DNA of 64,000 nucleotides from RDYZ01 sp964518905 (GTDB taxonomy: Bacteria; Cyanobacteriota; Cyanobacteriia; Cyanobacteriales; Geitlerinemataceae): assembly GCA_964518905.1 (NCBI GenBank), contig CAZFJL010000021.1, positions 8,725-72,724 of the forward strand, in the 5' to 3' direction. A model generated the notes under the pieces. The model searched no databases, was not told the origin of the DNA, and saw only the letters and a program-made list of their open reading frames with translations. Shown one piece after another: positions 1-8,611 of the stretch. The translations under genes and the position numbers were made by a program. How positions within the stretch are numbered: position 1 is the stretch's first letter; the number at the start of each line of letters is the position of its first letter.

Positions 1-136
1 GGAGCTAATCGCACAGCGCAAACAGGCACGCGCCGATCGTAATTTTGCCGAGAGCGATCGGATTCGCGATGATCTCAAAGCTCAGGGCATTACGCTAATC
101 GACAAACCGGATGGCACGGTGTTTGTCCGCGATTAG
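1..136 (+). CDS. cysS: Cysteinyl-tRNA synthetase, C-terminal end (partial)
   Basis: The window opens inside a reading frame that ends at the TAG at 134-136. The 44 visible residues are a charged helix with the pattern ARADRNFAESDRIRDDL followed by a short strand region ending GTVFVRD. This is the anticodon-binding tail typical of cysteinyl-tRNA synthetase, the cytoplasmic enzyme that charges tRNA-Cys. Only the tail is present, so the catalytic HIGH/KMSKS motifs and zinc site cannot be checked. The assignment rests on the characteristic R-x-x-R-N-F-x-x-S/A-D-x-I-R-D-x-L signature near the C terminus. Confidence 0.85.
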   Translation, partial: ELIAQRKQARADRNFAESDRIRDDLKAQGITLIDKPDGTVFVRD

Positions 137-244
137 GTTTGTATAGCAAAGAGCGATTAGATCAGGGCGATCAGAGTGATCAGGGTCTCCTAATCCAATC
201 AACCTTTGCTACACAACCGATACAACGCTTCTCGTCGGTTAATT

Positions 245-1159
245 CTAGGCTTTGGTTACTGGCGCTTCCGGTTTGTTGACCGTTTCACCCTTCGCTTCCT
301 TCGCCGCTGCCCAGCGCTCTTCCGCCGCTTCCATCACCGCATCGAACTTGTCGAGGATTTCGCCGGGATAGGCTTCGAGGGTTTTGGTCACGAGCGAAAT
401 TTTCTGCTCCCACTCATCGATCTCGCCAATAATGACTTTGATTTCTTGACCAACGCTCAAGACTTCTTCCACATCATTGGGGCGCTTTTGGCTAATCTGT
501 CGTGCGTGCAGCAGTCCGGTGACACCACCGAGATCGACGAATGCACCGTAGGGTTTGATGCTGACGATCGTGCCCGTAAACAGGCCACCCTCTTCGAGAT
601 TGCTCATGCAGTTCGCACGTTCAGCTAAACGATGCGAGAGGACGAGCTTCTGTTTCTCGGGATTGACTTCCAGAACGGTGGCGGTCAGGGTTTGACCCAC
701 CAGTGTTTCCATGTTGTCGCTGCGCAGGAGATGCGATCGCGGAATGAAACCGCGAATCGATTCTGCATCGACGACGACGCCGCCCCGGTTGGTTCCGGTG
801 ACCTGGACGTTGATCGTTGCGCCCGAGGCTTGGCGATCGGCCATGTCTTCCCAGATGCGATCAAGCTCAAGCTGGCGGATCGATAGCGTCACTTGTCCGT
901 CAGCGTTGGCCTCCCGGACGATCGCATACTCACGCTCTAGACCCAGGGGTAAAACGTCGGCGAGATCGCCGCTGGGCGTCGGCACAATTTCTTTGAGCGG
1001 TAGAAATCCAGGACACTTGCCTGCGATATCAACGTAAACCCCCTGGGTATCGTGTTCGCACACTTTGCCAGTAACGATTTGGCCTTTTTCGTAATTGTAA
1101 TTCTGCCCTTCGAGTGCTTTGGCAAAATCGTCAGCAGAAAACGCTAATTCTCGTGTCAT
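245..1159 (-). CDS. rpsA: 30S ribosomal protein S1 (three S1 domains)
   Basis: The product is 304 residues and carries three S1 (OB-fold) RNA-binding domains. The first starts near residue 26 (KGQIVTGKVCEHDTQGVYVDI), the second near residue 110, and the third near residue 190 (GGLFTGTIVSIKPYGAFVDL). S1 binds mRNA at the 30S platform and helps unstructured or weak-RBS messages to be translated, which matters in cyanobacteria where Shine-Dalgarno sequences are often poor. Cyanobacterial S1 proteins are short (about 300-330 residues, three or four domains) compared with the six-domain E. coli protein. The length fits the shorter of the two cyanobacterial paralogues (Rps1b type), but which one it is cannot be settled here. 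It starts at an ATG and stands alone. Confidence 0.93.
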   Translation of the reverse strand: MTRELAFSADDFAKALEGQNYNYEKGQIVTGKVCEHDTQGVYVDIAGKCPGFLPLKEIVPTPSGDLADVLPLGLEREYAIVREANADGQVTLSIRQLELDRIWEDMADRQASGATINVQVTGTNRGGVVVDAESIRGFIPRSHLLRSDNMETLVGQTLTATVLEVNPEKQKLVLSHRLAERANCMSNLEEGGLFTGTIVSIKPYGAFVDLGGVTGLLHARQISQKRPNDVEEVLSVGQEIKVIIGEIDEWEQKISLVTKTLEAYPGEILDKFDAVMEAAEERWAAAKEAKGETVNKPEAPVTKA

Positions 1160-1411
1160 GAATGGCGGAGGTCGGATAAAAATCAGCAGGCGATCGCGAT
1201 CGATGCTGTGGTGGACGTTCCAGGGGTGAGACGAAGCCGCACCGATCGGAGCGAGCCGTTAGGCCACGCCATTCAACTATATCCAATTTGTCCCCTGCAT
1301 TTGCTCAAGTCGTTGTTTGATTTAATACAGACACAGTTGAGTTTGAGGTTTGAATTTTAAATGGGGTAGCGGATTCCGATCGTGTACGTCGCTCCGGTCT
1401 TGATTCGGGGC

Positions 1412-2146
1412 TTACTGCAATTGTCCAAACAGTTTTTTTACATCAGTCCAAGCCTCTTTGGCGGCGGCTGCGTTGTAGCTGTCACGCCGATCGCAGAAAA
1501 AGCCGTGATTTACATCGGGATAGCGAAAAACTCGGTGGTTAATCTGGGCTTGTTTTAATGCCGCCTCAACCGCAGCATTTTGTTCAGCGGGAATGAGTGG
1601 ATCGGCCATGCCGAAAAAGCAGTAGATTTCGCCCTGAATCTGTGACGTGCGCGTTATGGTTGGGTCAGCTTCGCCGGGGCAAAAGACCGGAATGCCCGCC
1701 CCATAAAACGAAGCGGTCGCCTTAATCTCGGGGAGCGTTGCGATTAAGTAGGCGACGTGACCGCCGAAGCAAAAGCCGATCGTCCCCAGGTTGCCGTTAT
1801 AGCCGTCGATCGTTTCGAGATAGGCGATCGCCGCGCGGGTATCGCCGATTAGCTCGTCGGCGCGGGTTGCGTCTTTATATTGGCGACCGATCGCCATATC
1901 GTCAGCGGTATAGCCTACTTCAAAACCGGGCTGACTCCGCTGGTAGATCGCCGGAGCGATCGCAATATAGCCCTCCCGTGCCAAACGATCGACCACATCG
2001 CGAATGTGAGCATTCACGCCAAAGATTTCCTGGAAAACGATAATACCGGGATAGGAGCCGGGAGCCGTCGGGCGGGCAAGGTAGGCATCGATCGCCAGAT
2101 CCTGATTGTGCAGGGTAACGCGATTGACAGTAATGGGAGCAGTCAT
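1412..2146 (-). CDS. Dienelactone hydrolase family protein
   Basis: The 244-residue product is an alpha/beta hydrolase of the dienelactone hydrolase (carboxymethylenebutenolidase) family. The cysteine nucleophile elbow GFCFGG places the nucleophile at Cys126. The acid is likely Asp182 (GMADPLIP) and the base His214 (DVNHGFFC). The E-x-F-G-x-N signature near residue 40 is also typical. The family hydrolyses cyclic lactones and related esters in the cytoplasm. Cyanobacterial members are usually not part of an aromatic-degradation operon, and here too there is no pathway neighbour, so the substrate is unknown. It is a single gene on the minus strand, with no sign of damage. Confidence 0.88.
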   Translation of the reverse strand: MTAPITVNRVTLHNQDLAIDAYLARPTAPGSYPGIIVFQEIFGVNAHIRDVVDRLAREGYIAIAPAIYQRSQPGFEVGYTADDMAIGRQYKDATRADELIGDTRAAIAYLETIDGYNGNLGTIGFCFGGHVAYLIATLPEIKATASFYGAGIPVFCPGEADPTITRTSQIQGEIYCFFGMADPLIPAEQNAAVEAALKQAQINHRVFRYPDVNHGFFCDRRDSYNAAAAKEAWTDVKKLFGQLQ

Positions 2147-2259
2147 CCTAATAGTTTCCTAAAGAGAGCGAGAAGTCCGGCTTTTTGGCAAAGTCGGACT
2201 TCTGAGATGGGCGATTATGTTCGGGCAATACTCGTAAATCCAGGCTGACAAGCCAAGAC

Positions 2260-3432
2260 TTAACCGATATTTTCCATCACCGCAAACATCGGCAGATACA
2301 TCGACAGCAGAATCGATCCAACCATGCCGCCGATGACCACAATCATCAGCGGTTCGAGCATACTCGTCAGACCCTTAATCGCCTGCTCGACCTCATCTTC
2401 ATAAAACTCGCCGACCTTGCCCAGCATCTTATCGAGTTCCCCGGTTTCTTCGCCGATCGACATCATCTGAATCGCCAGGGCAGGCATCACCCCTTTTTCT
2501 TGGAAGGCTTCGCTAATACTCCCCCCCTCCTGGATTTGGGCGCGGGCATAGTCGATCGCGTCGGCAATTACCTCATTACCGGCAGTATCTCGCACAATCT
2601 CCATCGAGTTGAGAATCGGTACGCCCGATCGGGTCAGCGTCCCGAACACATTACAAAAACTCGCGACGGCACTTTTTTCGATCAGATCACCGAAAATCGG
2701 CGCTTTCAGTAGCATCGCGTCAATCTGAAACCGACCCACCGGCGTTTTGTAGTACGTGGCGATCGCAAAAGCCAAGCCAATCAAGCCCAACACGAAAAAG
2801 ACAATCCCAAAGTTTTGCAACTCCAGCCAGCTCTCCGCCTCGGGATCTTCGGCGGGCATAATCGGCCCGCGCAAAAAGAAACTGATGTTCATCATTACCT
2901 GAGTGAACACCGGTAGTTCCGCATCCAGCTGATCGAAAATCCCGGTAAACGTCGGCAGCAGGAAAATCGTCATCCCCAAAAAGATCACGACCGCGATGCC
3001 GCCCACAGTTTGAGGATAGGACAGCGCGGACTTCAATTCGTTTTGGATTTTGGACGATTTTTCCATCAAAATCGCCAGCCGGTTCAACACCTCATCCAAA
3101 ACCCCCCCGACTTCTCCCGCCGCCACCATACTGACGTAGAGCTTATCGAAACAATCAGGATGTTTGCCCATCGCTTCCGCCAAACTTCCCCCTTGCTCCA
3201 CCTCGGCGCTAATGGCTCTTAGCGCTTTCTTTAGTTTGGCATTGCCACACTGCTCGGTTAGTACCGATAGACAGCGCAACATGCCGACCCCAGCGTTAAA
3301 CATCGCAGCAAACTGACGGGAGAAGACCGCGCGGTCTTTCACCGTAATACTCGCCATGGCAGCGCTGATATTTTCTTCCAGCGCCGCAAAATCAAACCCT
3401 TTCTTTTCTTCTTTCGGGAAGGCACTAGTCAT
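2260..3432 (-). CDS. pilC: Type IV pilus inner-membrane platform protein PilC
   Basis: The product is 390 residues with two tandem GspF/T2SSF domains. The first starts near residue 37 (FSRQFAAMFNAGVGMLRCL), the second near residue 240 (FCNVFGTLTRSGVPILNSM). There are three predicted membrane helices, near residues 145-165, 205-225 and at the C terminus (MIVVIGGMVGSILLSMYLPM). PilC is the cytoplasmic-membrane platform on which the PilB and PilT ATPases act to extend and retract the pilus. It follows pilT by 222 bp on the same strand, in the usual pilB-pilT-pilC order, but the gap holds an IS right-end remnant. Pili of this type drive phototactic motility and DNA uptake in cyanobacteria. Confidence 0.95.
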   Translation of the reverse strand: MTSAFPKEEKKGFDFAALEENISAAMASITVKDRAVFSRQFAAMFNAGVGMLRCLSVLTEQCGNAKLKKALRAISAEVEQGGSLAEAMGKHPDCFDKLYVSMVAAGEVGGVLDEVLNRLAILMEKSSKIQNELKSALSYPQTVGGIAVVIFLGMTIFLLPTFTGIFDQLDAELPVFTQVMMNISFFLRGPIMPAEDPEAESWLELQNFGIVFFVLGLIGLAFAIATYYKTPVGRFQIDAMLLKAPIFGDLIEKSAVASFCNVFGTLTRSGVPILNSMEIVRDTAGNEVIADAIDYARAQIQEGGSISEAFQEKGVMPALAIQMMSIGEETGELDKMLGKVGEFYEDEVEQAIKGLTSMLEPLMIVVIGGMVGSILLSMYLPMFAVMENIG

Positions 3433-3510
3433 AGAACAGATTACCGGTGTAAGAGACGGTGGAGCGGATCGAGGAAAGCGTCTAACCGTGAGACGAAGAC
3501 GTAATGGAGA

Positions 3511-3540
3511 TCAGTCATGGAAATCAGTCATGGAAATCAG
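3511..3540. repeat. 13-bp tandem duplication upstream of pilC
   Basis: The unit TCAGTCATGGAAA occurs at 3511-3523 and 3524-3536, followed by a partial third unit (TCAG). It lies in the pilT-pilC gap just before an IS remnant. It looks like a slippage-type duplication and shows no coding or regulatory motif. Confidence 0.8.
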
Positions 3541-3572
3541 AGATTGTGCCGAATTGATGACGGCTGACACCG

Positions 3573-3645
3573 AAAAGTAGAGCAGCAGCCTAGTCTGTTC
3601 GCCTAGCTTGAGAACCCTCGGACTTAAAGTCCGGGGAGCATGTCA
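3573..3645 (+). mobile_element. Right-end remnant of an IS200/IS605-type (TnpB) element, copy A
   Basis: This stretch has AAAGTAGAGCAGCAGCC, a TAG stop, the imperfect hairpin CTCGGACTTAAAGTCCGGGG and the terminal GAGCATGTCAA. The same block ends the elements at 7258-7495 and 8612-9337. It encodes only the last few codons of the TnpB tail seen in those copies (VEQQ-x-x-LFA). No left end or transposase body is present, so this is a decayed or one-ended fragment sitting between pilC and pilT. Confidence 0.75.
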
Positions 3646-3654
3646 AAAGGCTCT

Positions 3655-4767
3655 CTAGCGTTTGGCCTTTGCTGGCGCACTAGGCTGACCGCCTTTGAGG
3701 ATGCGCGGATCAACCAGACGGGCTAGCTCATCAATTTTTGAGGTTTTGGACATCGCATCTTCATAGGTGACCTTACCTTCATTCACCAAGCGGGCAAGAC
3801 ACATTTCCATCGTCTGCATACCCATTTTTGAACCCATCTGGATCGATGAGTAGATCTGGGTTGTTTTACCTTCCCGGATGAGGTTGCCGATCGCGGAGTT
3901 GTTCACCATAATTTCGTGGGCGGCGCAACGGCCACCACCGACTTTCTTGAGGAGGTTCTGGGAGCAGACCCCGACCAAGGAAGTCCCCATCTGGGCGCGG
4001 ATTTGGGGCTGCTGAATGGGGGGGAAGACGTCGAGCATCCGGTCGATCGTGGCGGATGCTGAGTTGGTGTGTAGGGTTCCGAAAACGAGGTGGCCGGTTT
4101 CTGCGGCGGAGATGGCCAGTGAAATCGTCTCAAGGTCGCGCATTTCCCCCACCAGAATAATATCGGGATCTTCCCGGAGGGCTGCTTTTAGGGCATTCCC
4201 AAAACTTTTCGTATCTTCACCCTTTTGGCGTTGGTGAAACAGGCTTTTAATGTTGGGGAAAACGTATTCGATCGGGTCTTCAACGGTGAGAATATGCTCC
4301 GATCGCGTGCGGTTAATCAAATCCAGGATCGCCGCCATCGTTGTGGTTTTGCCCGATCCGGTTTGCCCCGTAATCAGCACCATGCCACGAGGACGCATCG
4401 CCATCTCGCGCATGATCTCAGGCACACCCAACTTATCAAAGTTCGGAATCTCAGAGGCCAAAGCCCGCAAACAGGCAGCAAAACAACCGCGTTCGCGATA
4501 GACATTCACGCGAAATCGCGATAACCCTTTCACCCCGTAGGCACAGTCGAGTTCCCAGTTTTGTTCAAGATCTTTCCGCTGATTGTTGTTCAACATGCTA
4601 AAGATCAGCCGCTGACATTCATCCGGAGCAAGCGATTCACCAAATTGGTTTTGAGGCGTGAGCTTACCGCTAAGTCGGAAGAAAATCGGCGCCCCAGCCT
4701 GAATGTGCATGTCGGAGCCACCTTGCTCGACAAGCGATTCCATGACATCTTCGATTACAAAATCCAT
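3655..4767 (-). CDS. pilT: Type IV pilus retraction ATPase PilT
   Basis: The product is 370 residues and is a hexameric secretion ATPase of the PilT family. It has a Walker A motif near residue 134 (GQTGSGKTT), an Asp box and a Walker B region (DPDIILVGEMRDLET), and a His box (HLVFGTLHTNSA). The N terminus shows the PAS-like PilT domain (GGSDMHIQAGAP). PilT powers pilus retraction and hence twitching motility, working against PilB on PilC. It is short and lacks the N-terminal extension of PilB, which separates it from pilB upstream. It starts at the ATG at 4767, 331 bp downstream of pilB, so it may have its own promoter in that gap. Confidence 0.95.
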   Translation of the reverse strand: MDFVIEDVMESLVEQGGSDMHIQAGAPIFFRLSGKLTPQNQFGESLAPDECQRLIFSMLNNNQRKDLEQNWELDCAYGVKGLSRFRVNVYRERGCFAACLRALASEIPNFDKLGVPEIMREMAMRPRGMVLITGQTGSGKTTTMAAILDLINRTRSEHILTVEDPIEYVFPNIKSLFHQRQKGEDTKSFGNALKAALREDPDIILVGEMRDLETISLAISAAETGHLVFGTLHTNSASATIDRMLDVFPPIQQPQIRAQMGTSLVGVCSQNLLKKVGGGRCAAHEIMVNNSAIGNLIREGKTTQIYSSIQMGSKMGMQTMEMCLARLVNEGKVTYEDAMSKTSKIDELARLVDPRILKGGQPSAPAKAKR

Positions 4768-5098
4768 GAGTACGGTTCTCCTATGGGTCTACTTCGATCG
4801 CCAGCGACAAGAGATTGTCAGATTGCCCAGAATTAGAATGTGTCGGCGCTGATCAACAGCATTCTGAATCTGAATGATGGACTATCGACAGATTTAAAGA
4901 CTCGCAGTATTGGCGCTGTATCAGCACTGTACTGGCGTGATGTTCAAAAAGAAGTCTGTCTCGTTACATGACCGATCGGAACGTTTTGCCCGCGATTCGC
5001 TGGATCAAGTTGGGTTTCGCACGATCGGCGTAAGGTTACTCTGTTCAAGCTTACCCAAGATAGTGTTGATGTTGATCCCAAGATGTTGACTGGGGACG
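4768..5098. other. 331-bp gap between pilB and pilT
   Basis: There is no open frame of note, no strong hairpin with a T-run, and no repeat that I can see. It probably holds the 3' end of the pilB transcript and a promoter for pilT, but no convincing -10/-35 pair was found. Confidence 0.5.
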
Positions 5099-7120
5099 TC
5101 AATCCTCAAATCGGGGTGTCATGCAATACAAACAGTCCATCCAGTCCGGCTGTAAGCCCGCACCGCAGGTTTTACAGGTGAGTGAACTTTTTCGTTTAGC
5201 CTTCATCTCAGCTTCGAGACCGGTATCGGTAAAGGTCACCCGTTCGACCTCTTCAAAGGTGGTGTGTCCTTGGCGGGCGAGCTTCAGACTGTAGGACAAC
5301 AGGGTGGTCATCCCTTCCTCTACGGCTTTTTCGGCCACCCGTTCTGTCGGCGCACCGGCGTTAATTAAGGCGGTCACTTCCTCCGAGTTTTGCAGAAATT
5401 CGTATACCCCGACCCGTCCTTTGTAGCCAATGCCATTGCACTTTTCGCACAGTTCTCCCGACGCCGCCAGCTCTTTGCGTTCTTGGGGAGGAACGACCTT
5501 GGCGCGATAGAACGTGGAATCGGTTTCTTCTTTGCTCCGCATACCGTAGCGTGCTAGCTCGTTATCGCTGGGTTGATACGCCTCGCGACATTCACTACAG
5601 ACGCGACGCATGAGACGTTGTGCCAACACCCCGAGCAGTGCGCCCGAGACCATGAACGGTTCGACGCCCATTTCATCGAGACGCGCGATCGCCCCGGCGG
5701 CGTCGTTGGTGTGCAGCGTGGTTAGAACTAAGTGACCGGTAAGCGCGGCCTCGATCGCGGTTTTCGCCGTTTCCTTGTCTCGCGTTTCACCCACCAGTAG
5801 GATGTCCGGATCTTGTCGCAAGAACGCCCGCAGAATATTGGCAAAGGTAAGATCTTTCTCGCGGATCACCTGACATTGGGTGATACCCGGTAGCGCATAC
5901 TCGATCGGATCTTCTGCCGTACTGATATTGACGCCGGGATCGTTGCGCTCGGCCAACACCGAATACAGCGTCGTTGATTTACCCGACCCCGTCGGCCCCG
6001 TCACCAAAATCAGACCAAACGGACGACCGGCAATCTCCCGCACCTTACCGAGGGTTTCATCGTCGGTAATCAGTTTATCGAGACCGAGCTGGGTTGACGA
6101 GTTGTCGAGAATTCGGAGGACGATCTTTTCGCCATAGCGACTGGGGAGCGAGTTGACGCGAAAGTCAACCGCGCGTCCTTGGAACATCCGACGAATCCGG
6201 CCATCCTGGGCTTGCCGACGTTCGGCGATGTCCATATCCGAGATGATCTTGAAGCGTGACGTAATCGCCGAGACAATTTGCTTCGGCAAGCGTGGGAATG
6301 GCTCTGATAAAATGCCGTCTTTCCGCATCCGAATTTGTAGATATTCTTCCTGCGGCTCGACGTGAATGTCGGAAACTCCATCACTCAGGGCTTTCCGCAG
6401 AATTTTATTCACCAGGCTCACGACACTTTTATCGTTGGCATCGCCCTCTTCTTCGAGGTCTTGCGCTTCTGCCGGGGCTTCTTCGAGCTCACCATCGTCG
6501 CCGCTGGCATTGAAATCATCGACCGAAATCGTGTTTTTCTGGTCAGCCTCTCGCGCCTGGAGTGCCGCTTCGCGTTTGACCTGTTCATCCAGGTAGAGCG
6601 AAATGGTCTGCTGGAAATCTTCGAGAGAAATGACACGACGCACAAGCTGAAGATCGTGGCTGCGCAGAATGCGGCGGAGTTCGTCCTGGGCTTCGAGATT
6701 ATCGGGATCGACCATCGCGACCGAGACGCTGTCTCCCGATCGATCCAGCGGCAGACAGTTATACCGGCGGCAGGTATCGACCGGCACAGCATCGAGTAAT
6801 GCATTCATGTGACCGGGTTTCATCTCCGTCACATCCGGATCAAACGAATCTACACCGTGCAAAATTTTTAGTTCAAACAACTGCTGTCGTTTATATTGCA
6901 GAACTAAATCCGGCGGTAGCTGTTTTCCTGTGATCTGTTCAATGACCTTGGTTAGCGGTTGGCCGGTGCGCCGACACTCTTTTTGAGCCTGGTTCATCTG
7001 CTCCGGGCTCACATGACCCGCTCGGATCAGTTTGTTACCAAAGGGCGAAAAGTTTGTCTGAACGACCAAAGATCGACGAGCTTTGGAGGATTGGGACGCA
7101 CTGGAAGAGGAATTGGTCAT
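5099..7120 (-). CDS. pilB: Type IV pilus extension ATPase PilB
   Basis: The product is 673 residues from the ATG at 7120. A second in-frame ATG at 7159 would add 13 residues (MRLDRDLLLQPFA) unlike the family, so the inner start is preferred. Domains in order are an MshEN/GspE N-terminal domain, an acidic linker (near residues 200-230), and the AAA ATPase core with Walker A (GPTGSGKSTT), Walker B (DPDILLVGETRDKET) and His box (LVLTTLHTNDAAG). The tetracysteine zinc site of GspE/PilB proteins follows (CSEC then CEKC). An extra CxxC-13 residues-CxxC ribbon (CKTC and CLYC) lies at the very C terminus. PilB drives pilus assembly. It is the first gene of the minus-strand pilB-pilT-pilC series. Confidence 0.95.
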   Translation of the reverse strand: MTNSSSSASQSSKARRSLVVQTNFSPFGNKLIRAGHVSPEQMNQAQKECRRTGQPLTKVIEQITGKQLPPDLVLQYKRQQLFELKILHGVDSFDPDVTEMKPGHMNALLDAVPVDTCRRYNCLPLDRSGDSVSVAMVDPDNLEAQDELRRILRSHDLQLVRRVISLEDFQQTISLYLDEQVKREAALQAREADQKNTISVDDFNASGDDGELEEAPAEAQDLEEEGDANDKSVVSLVNKILRKALSDGVSDIHVEPQEEYLQIRMRKDGILSEPFPRLPKQIVSAITSRFKIISDMDIAERRQAQDGRIRRMFQGRAVDFRVNSLPSRYGEKIVLRILDNSSTQLGLDKLITDDETLGKVREIAGRPFGLILVTGPTGSGKSTTLYSVLAERNDPGVNISTAEDPIEYALPGITQCQVIREKDLTFANILRAFLRQDPDILLVGETRDKETAKTAIEAALTGHLVLTTLHTNDAAGAIARLDEMGVEPFMVSGALLGVLAQRLMRRVCSECREAYQPSDNELARYGMRSKEETDSTFYRAKVVPPQERKELAASGELCEKCNGIGYKGRVGVYEFLQNSEEVTALINAGAPTERVAEKAVEEGMTTLLSYSLKLARQGHTTFEEVERVTFTDTGLEAEMKAKRKSSLTCKTCGAGLQPDWMDCLYCMTPRFED

Positions 7121-7257
7121 AGCGAAGGGTTGCAGCAGTAGGTCGCGATCAAGGCGCATCAGATGGCAAACGGTCTAGTAACGAACGTGAAGCGGTTGCG
7201 TTCGTCACTCGTCTTCAAGTGTAGCTTACGAAATTCTACGTAATCTATCTGGGATTT

Positions 7258-7495
7258 TGACCATTCTGGGGGGTGGGTCTCAAGCCCCGGACTTTGAGTC
7301 CGCATCTTGCCTCTATCTTGTTAGAATATACGAAAGTCGCCGGGGGATACTCGGAGACTCTAAACGAACGTGGAGGGCGCATCAGACTAGCTTGCTAGCA
7401 ATGCCCGTTGAAGCGTTAAGCCACAAAGTAGAGCAGCAGCCTAGCCTGTTCGCCTAGCTTTAGAATCCTCGGACTTTAAGTCCGGGGAGCATGTC
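7258..7495 (+). mobile_element. Short non-autonomous IS200/IS605-type element (MITE/PATE-like), copy B
   Basis: The left end GACCATTCTGGGG..GTGGGTC followed by the hairpin CCCCGGACTTTGAGTCCG (around 7284-7302) matches the left end of copy C at 8612. The right end (around 7460-7493) has the hairpin CCTCGGACTTTAAGTCCGGGG and GAGCATGTCAA, shared with copies A and C. Between them lie about 160 bp with only the TnpB C-terminal tail (GGYSETLNERGGRIRLA, then a frame switch to VEQQPSLFA). With both ends but no transposase, it could only move in trans. It lies between the divergent pilB and grpE genes. Confidence 0.75.
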
Positions 7496-7797
7496 AACAG
7501 CCGCGACTTGATGATCGGATCAGGATGCTCATAGCTTTAAAGTTTGCGGGTAATCTCTAACCCGTTTTATATTCTTCAAGGGATGTTCAATAGGTTATGG
7601 TGTTAAACGTCTCAGCCTCGATCGAGGCTCGGGCGTCTCTCGTCGAAGACTTTGAAGGTCGTGATTGAACTACGTAGAGTGATGATGGCTGTATTGAAAA
7701 AATAACGCCAGATCTAGGCATTGTTTTTGCTTTAGTGACCCACCTCGCCACTGGTTGTCGTCAGCCTTTAAGATTTCGTTGTAGCTACAACACCCTC
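7496..7797. other. Upstream region of grpE
   Basis: About 300 bp lie between the right end of element B and grpE. There is no CIRCE inverted repeat (TTAGCACTC-N9-GAGTGCTAA), so HrcA control of grpE through that operator is not supported. A small palindrome CCTCGATCGAGG lies near 7617-7628. No clear promoter was identified by eye. Confidence 0.45.
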
Positions 7798-7803
7798 GGA
7801 AGG
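7798..7803 (+). promoter_or_regulatory. Ribosome binding site that selects the grpE start
   Basis: GGAAGG lies 10 nt before the ATG at 7814 but only 1 nt before the in-frame ATG at 7805. The spacing favours 7814 as the true start. Confidence 0.65.
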
Positions 7804-7813
7804 AATGCGAACG

Positions 7814-8533
7814 ATGATTGAAGACGAAAAACAGCTAGACGCGGATACGTCGGCAACGGATGCCGCATCTAGCGCAGATGTAACGCCACCCAATCCGAAC
7901 ACGGATGCCGATACGATTCCGGTTCACGACGCGATCGATCCCCTCGTCGCGGAAGCAGCAGCGGCGGCGGCGGCAGCTCAGGAAGCTCAAGCCGAGGTTC
8001 CAATGGAAGCTCTGGAAGCCTTGAAGACCACGGCTGAGATTGCTCAGGCACAGCTTGAGGAATTTAAGGCGCAGTACACTCGCCTCGCGGCTGATTTTGA
8101 GAATTTTCGCAAACGCACTCAAAAAGAAAAGCTAGAACTTGAGGAGCAGTCGAAGTGCAACTCAATTAAAGAGCTGCTGCCCGTTGTCGATAACTTTGAG
8201 CGAGCTCGCGCTCATATCAAGCCGCAAAATGATGGTGAGATGACTATCCATAAAAGTTATCAAAGCGTCTACAAGCAGCTTGTTGAAGCACTGAAGCGCC
8301 TTGGCGTTGCGGCGATGCGTCCGGAAGGGGAGATTTTTGATCCGAACCTGCATGAGGCGGTGATGCGTGAGCAAACGGAGGAGCATCCGGATGGAACTGT
8401 GCTCGAAGAGCTCATGCGCGGGTATGTGATGGGCGATCGAGTCTTGCGTCATGCCATGGTCAAGGTTGCGACGGCTCCGGATTTTGTACCGGGTGAAGCG
8501 CCTGAAGCTGCCAGCATCGAGGATGCTGAGTGA
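7814..8533 (+). CDS. grpE: GrpE, nucleotide exchange factor for DnaK
   Basis: The product is 239 residues from the ATG at 7814; the start is chosen by RBS spacing. The N-terminal 60 residues are acidic and Ala-rich. A long coiled coil follows (about residues 60-120), then the GrpE signature (YTRLAADFENFRKRTQKE, and LLPVVDNFERA) and the beta-wing head with the pattern YVMGDRVLRHAMVKVA. GrpE forms a dimer that exchanges ADP for ATP on DnaK. It would normally be cotranscribed with the downstream dnaK. Here 1028 bp, almost all of it IS debris, separates the two genes. Confidence 0.95.
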   Translation: MIEDEKQLDADTSATDAASSADVTPPNPNTDADTIPVHDAIDPLVAEAAAAAAAAQEAQAEVPMEALEALKTTAEIAQAQLEEFKAQYTRLAADFENFRKRTQKEKLELEEQSKCNSIKELLPVVDNFERARAHIKPQNDGEMTIHKSYQSVYKQLVEALKRLGVAAMRPEGEIFDPNLHEAVMREQTEEHPDGTVLEELMRGYVMGDRVLRHAMVKVATAPDFVPGEAPEAASIEDAE

Positions 8534-8611
8534 TATCGATCGTGCTGTTCCTTCCCGGCGGTATAAGTCACACGGTCGTTCACCCAAAATGGGTCTAAAA
8601 ACCCGTTCCCT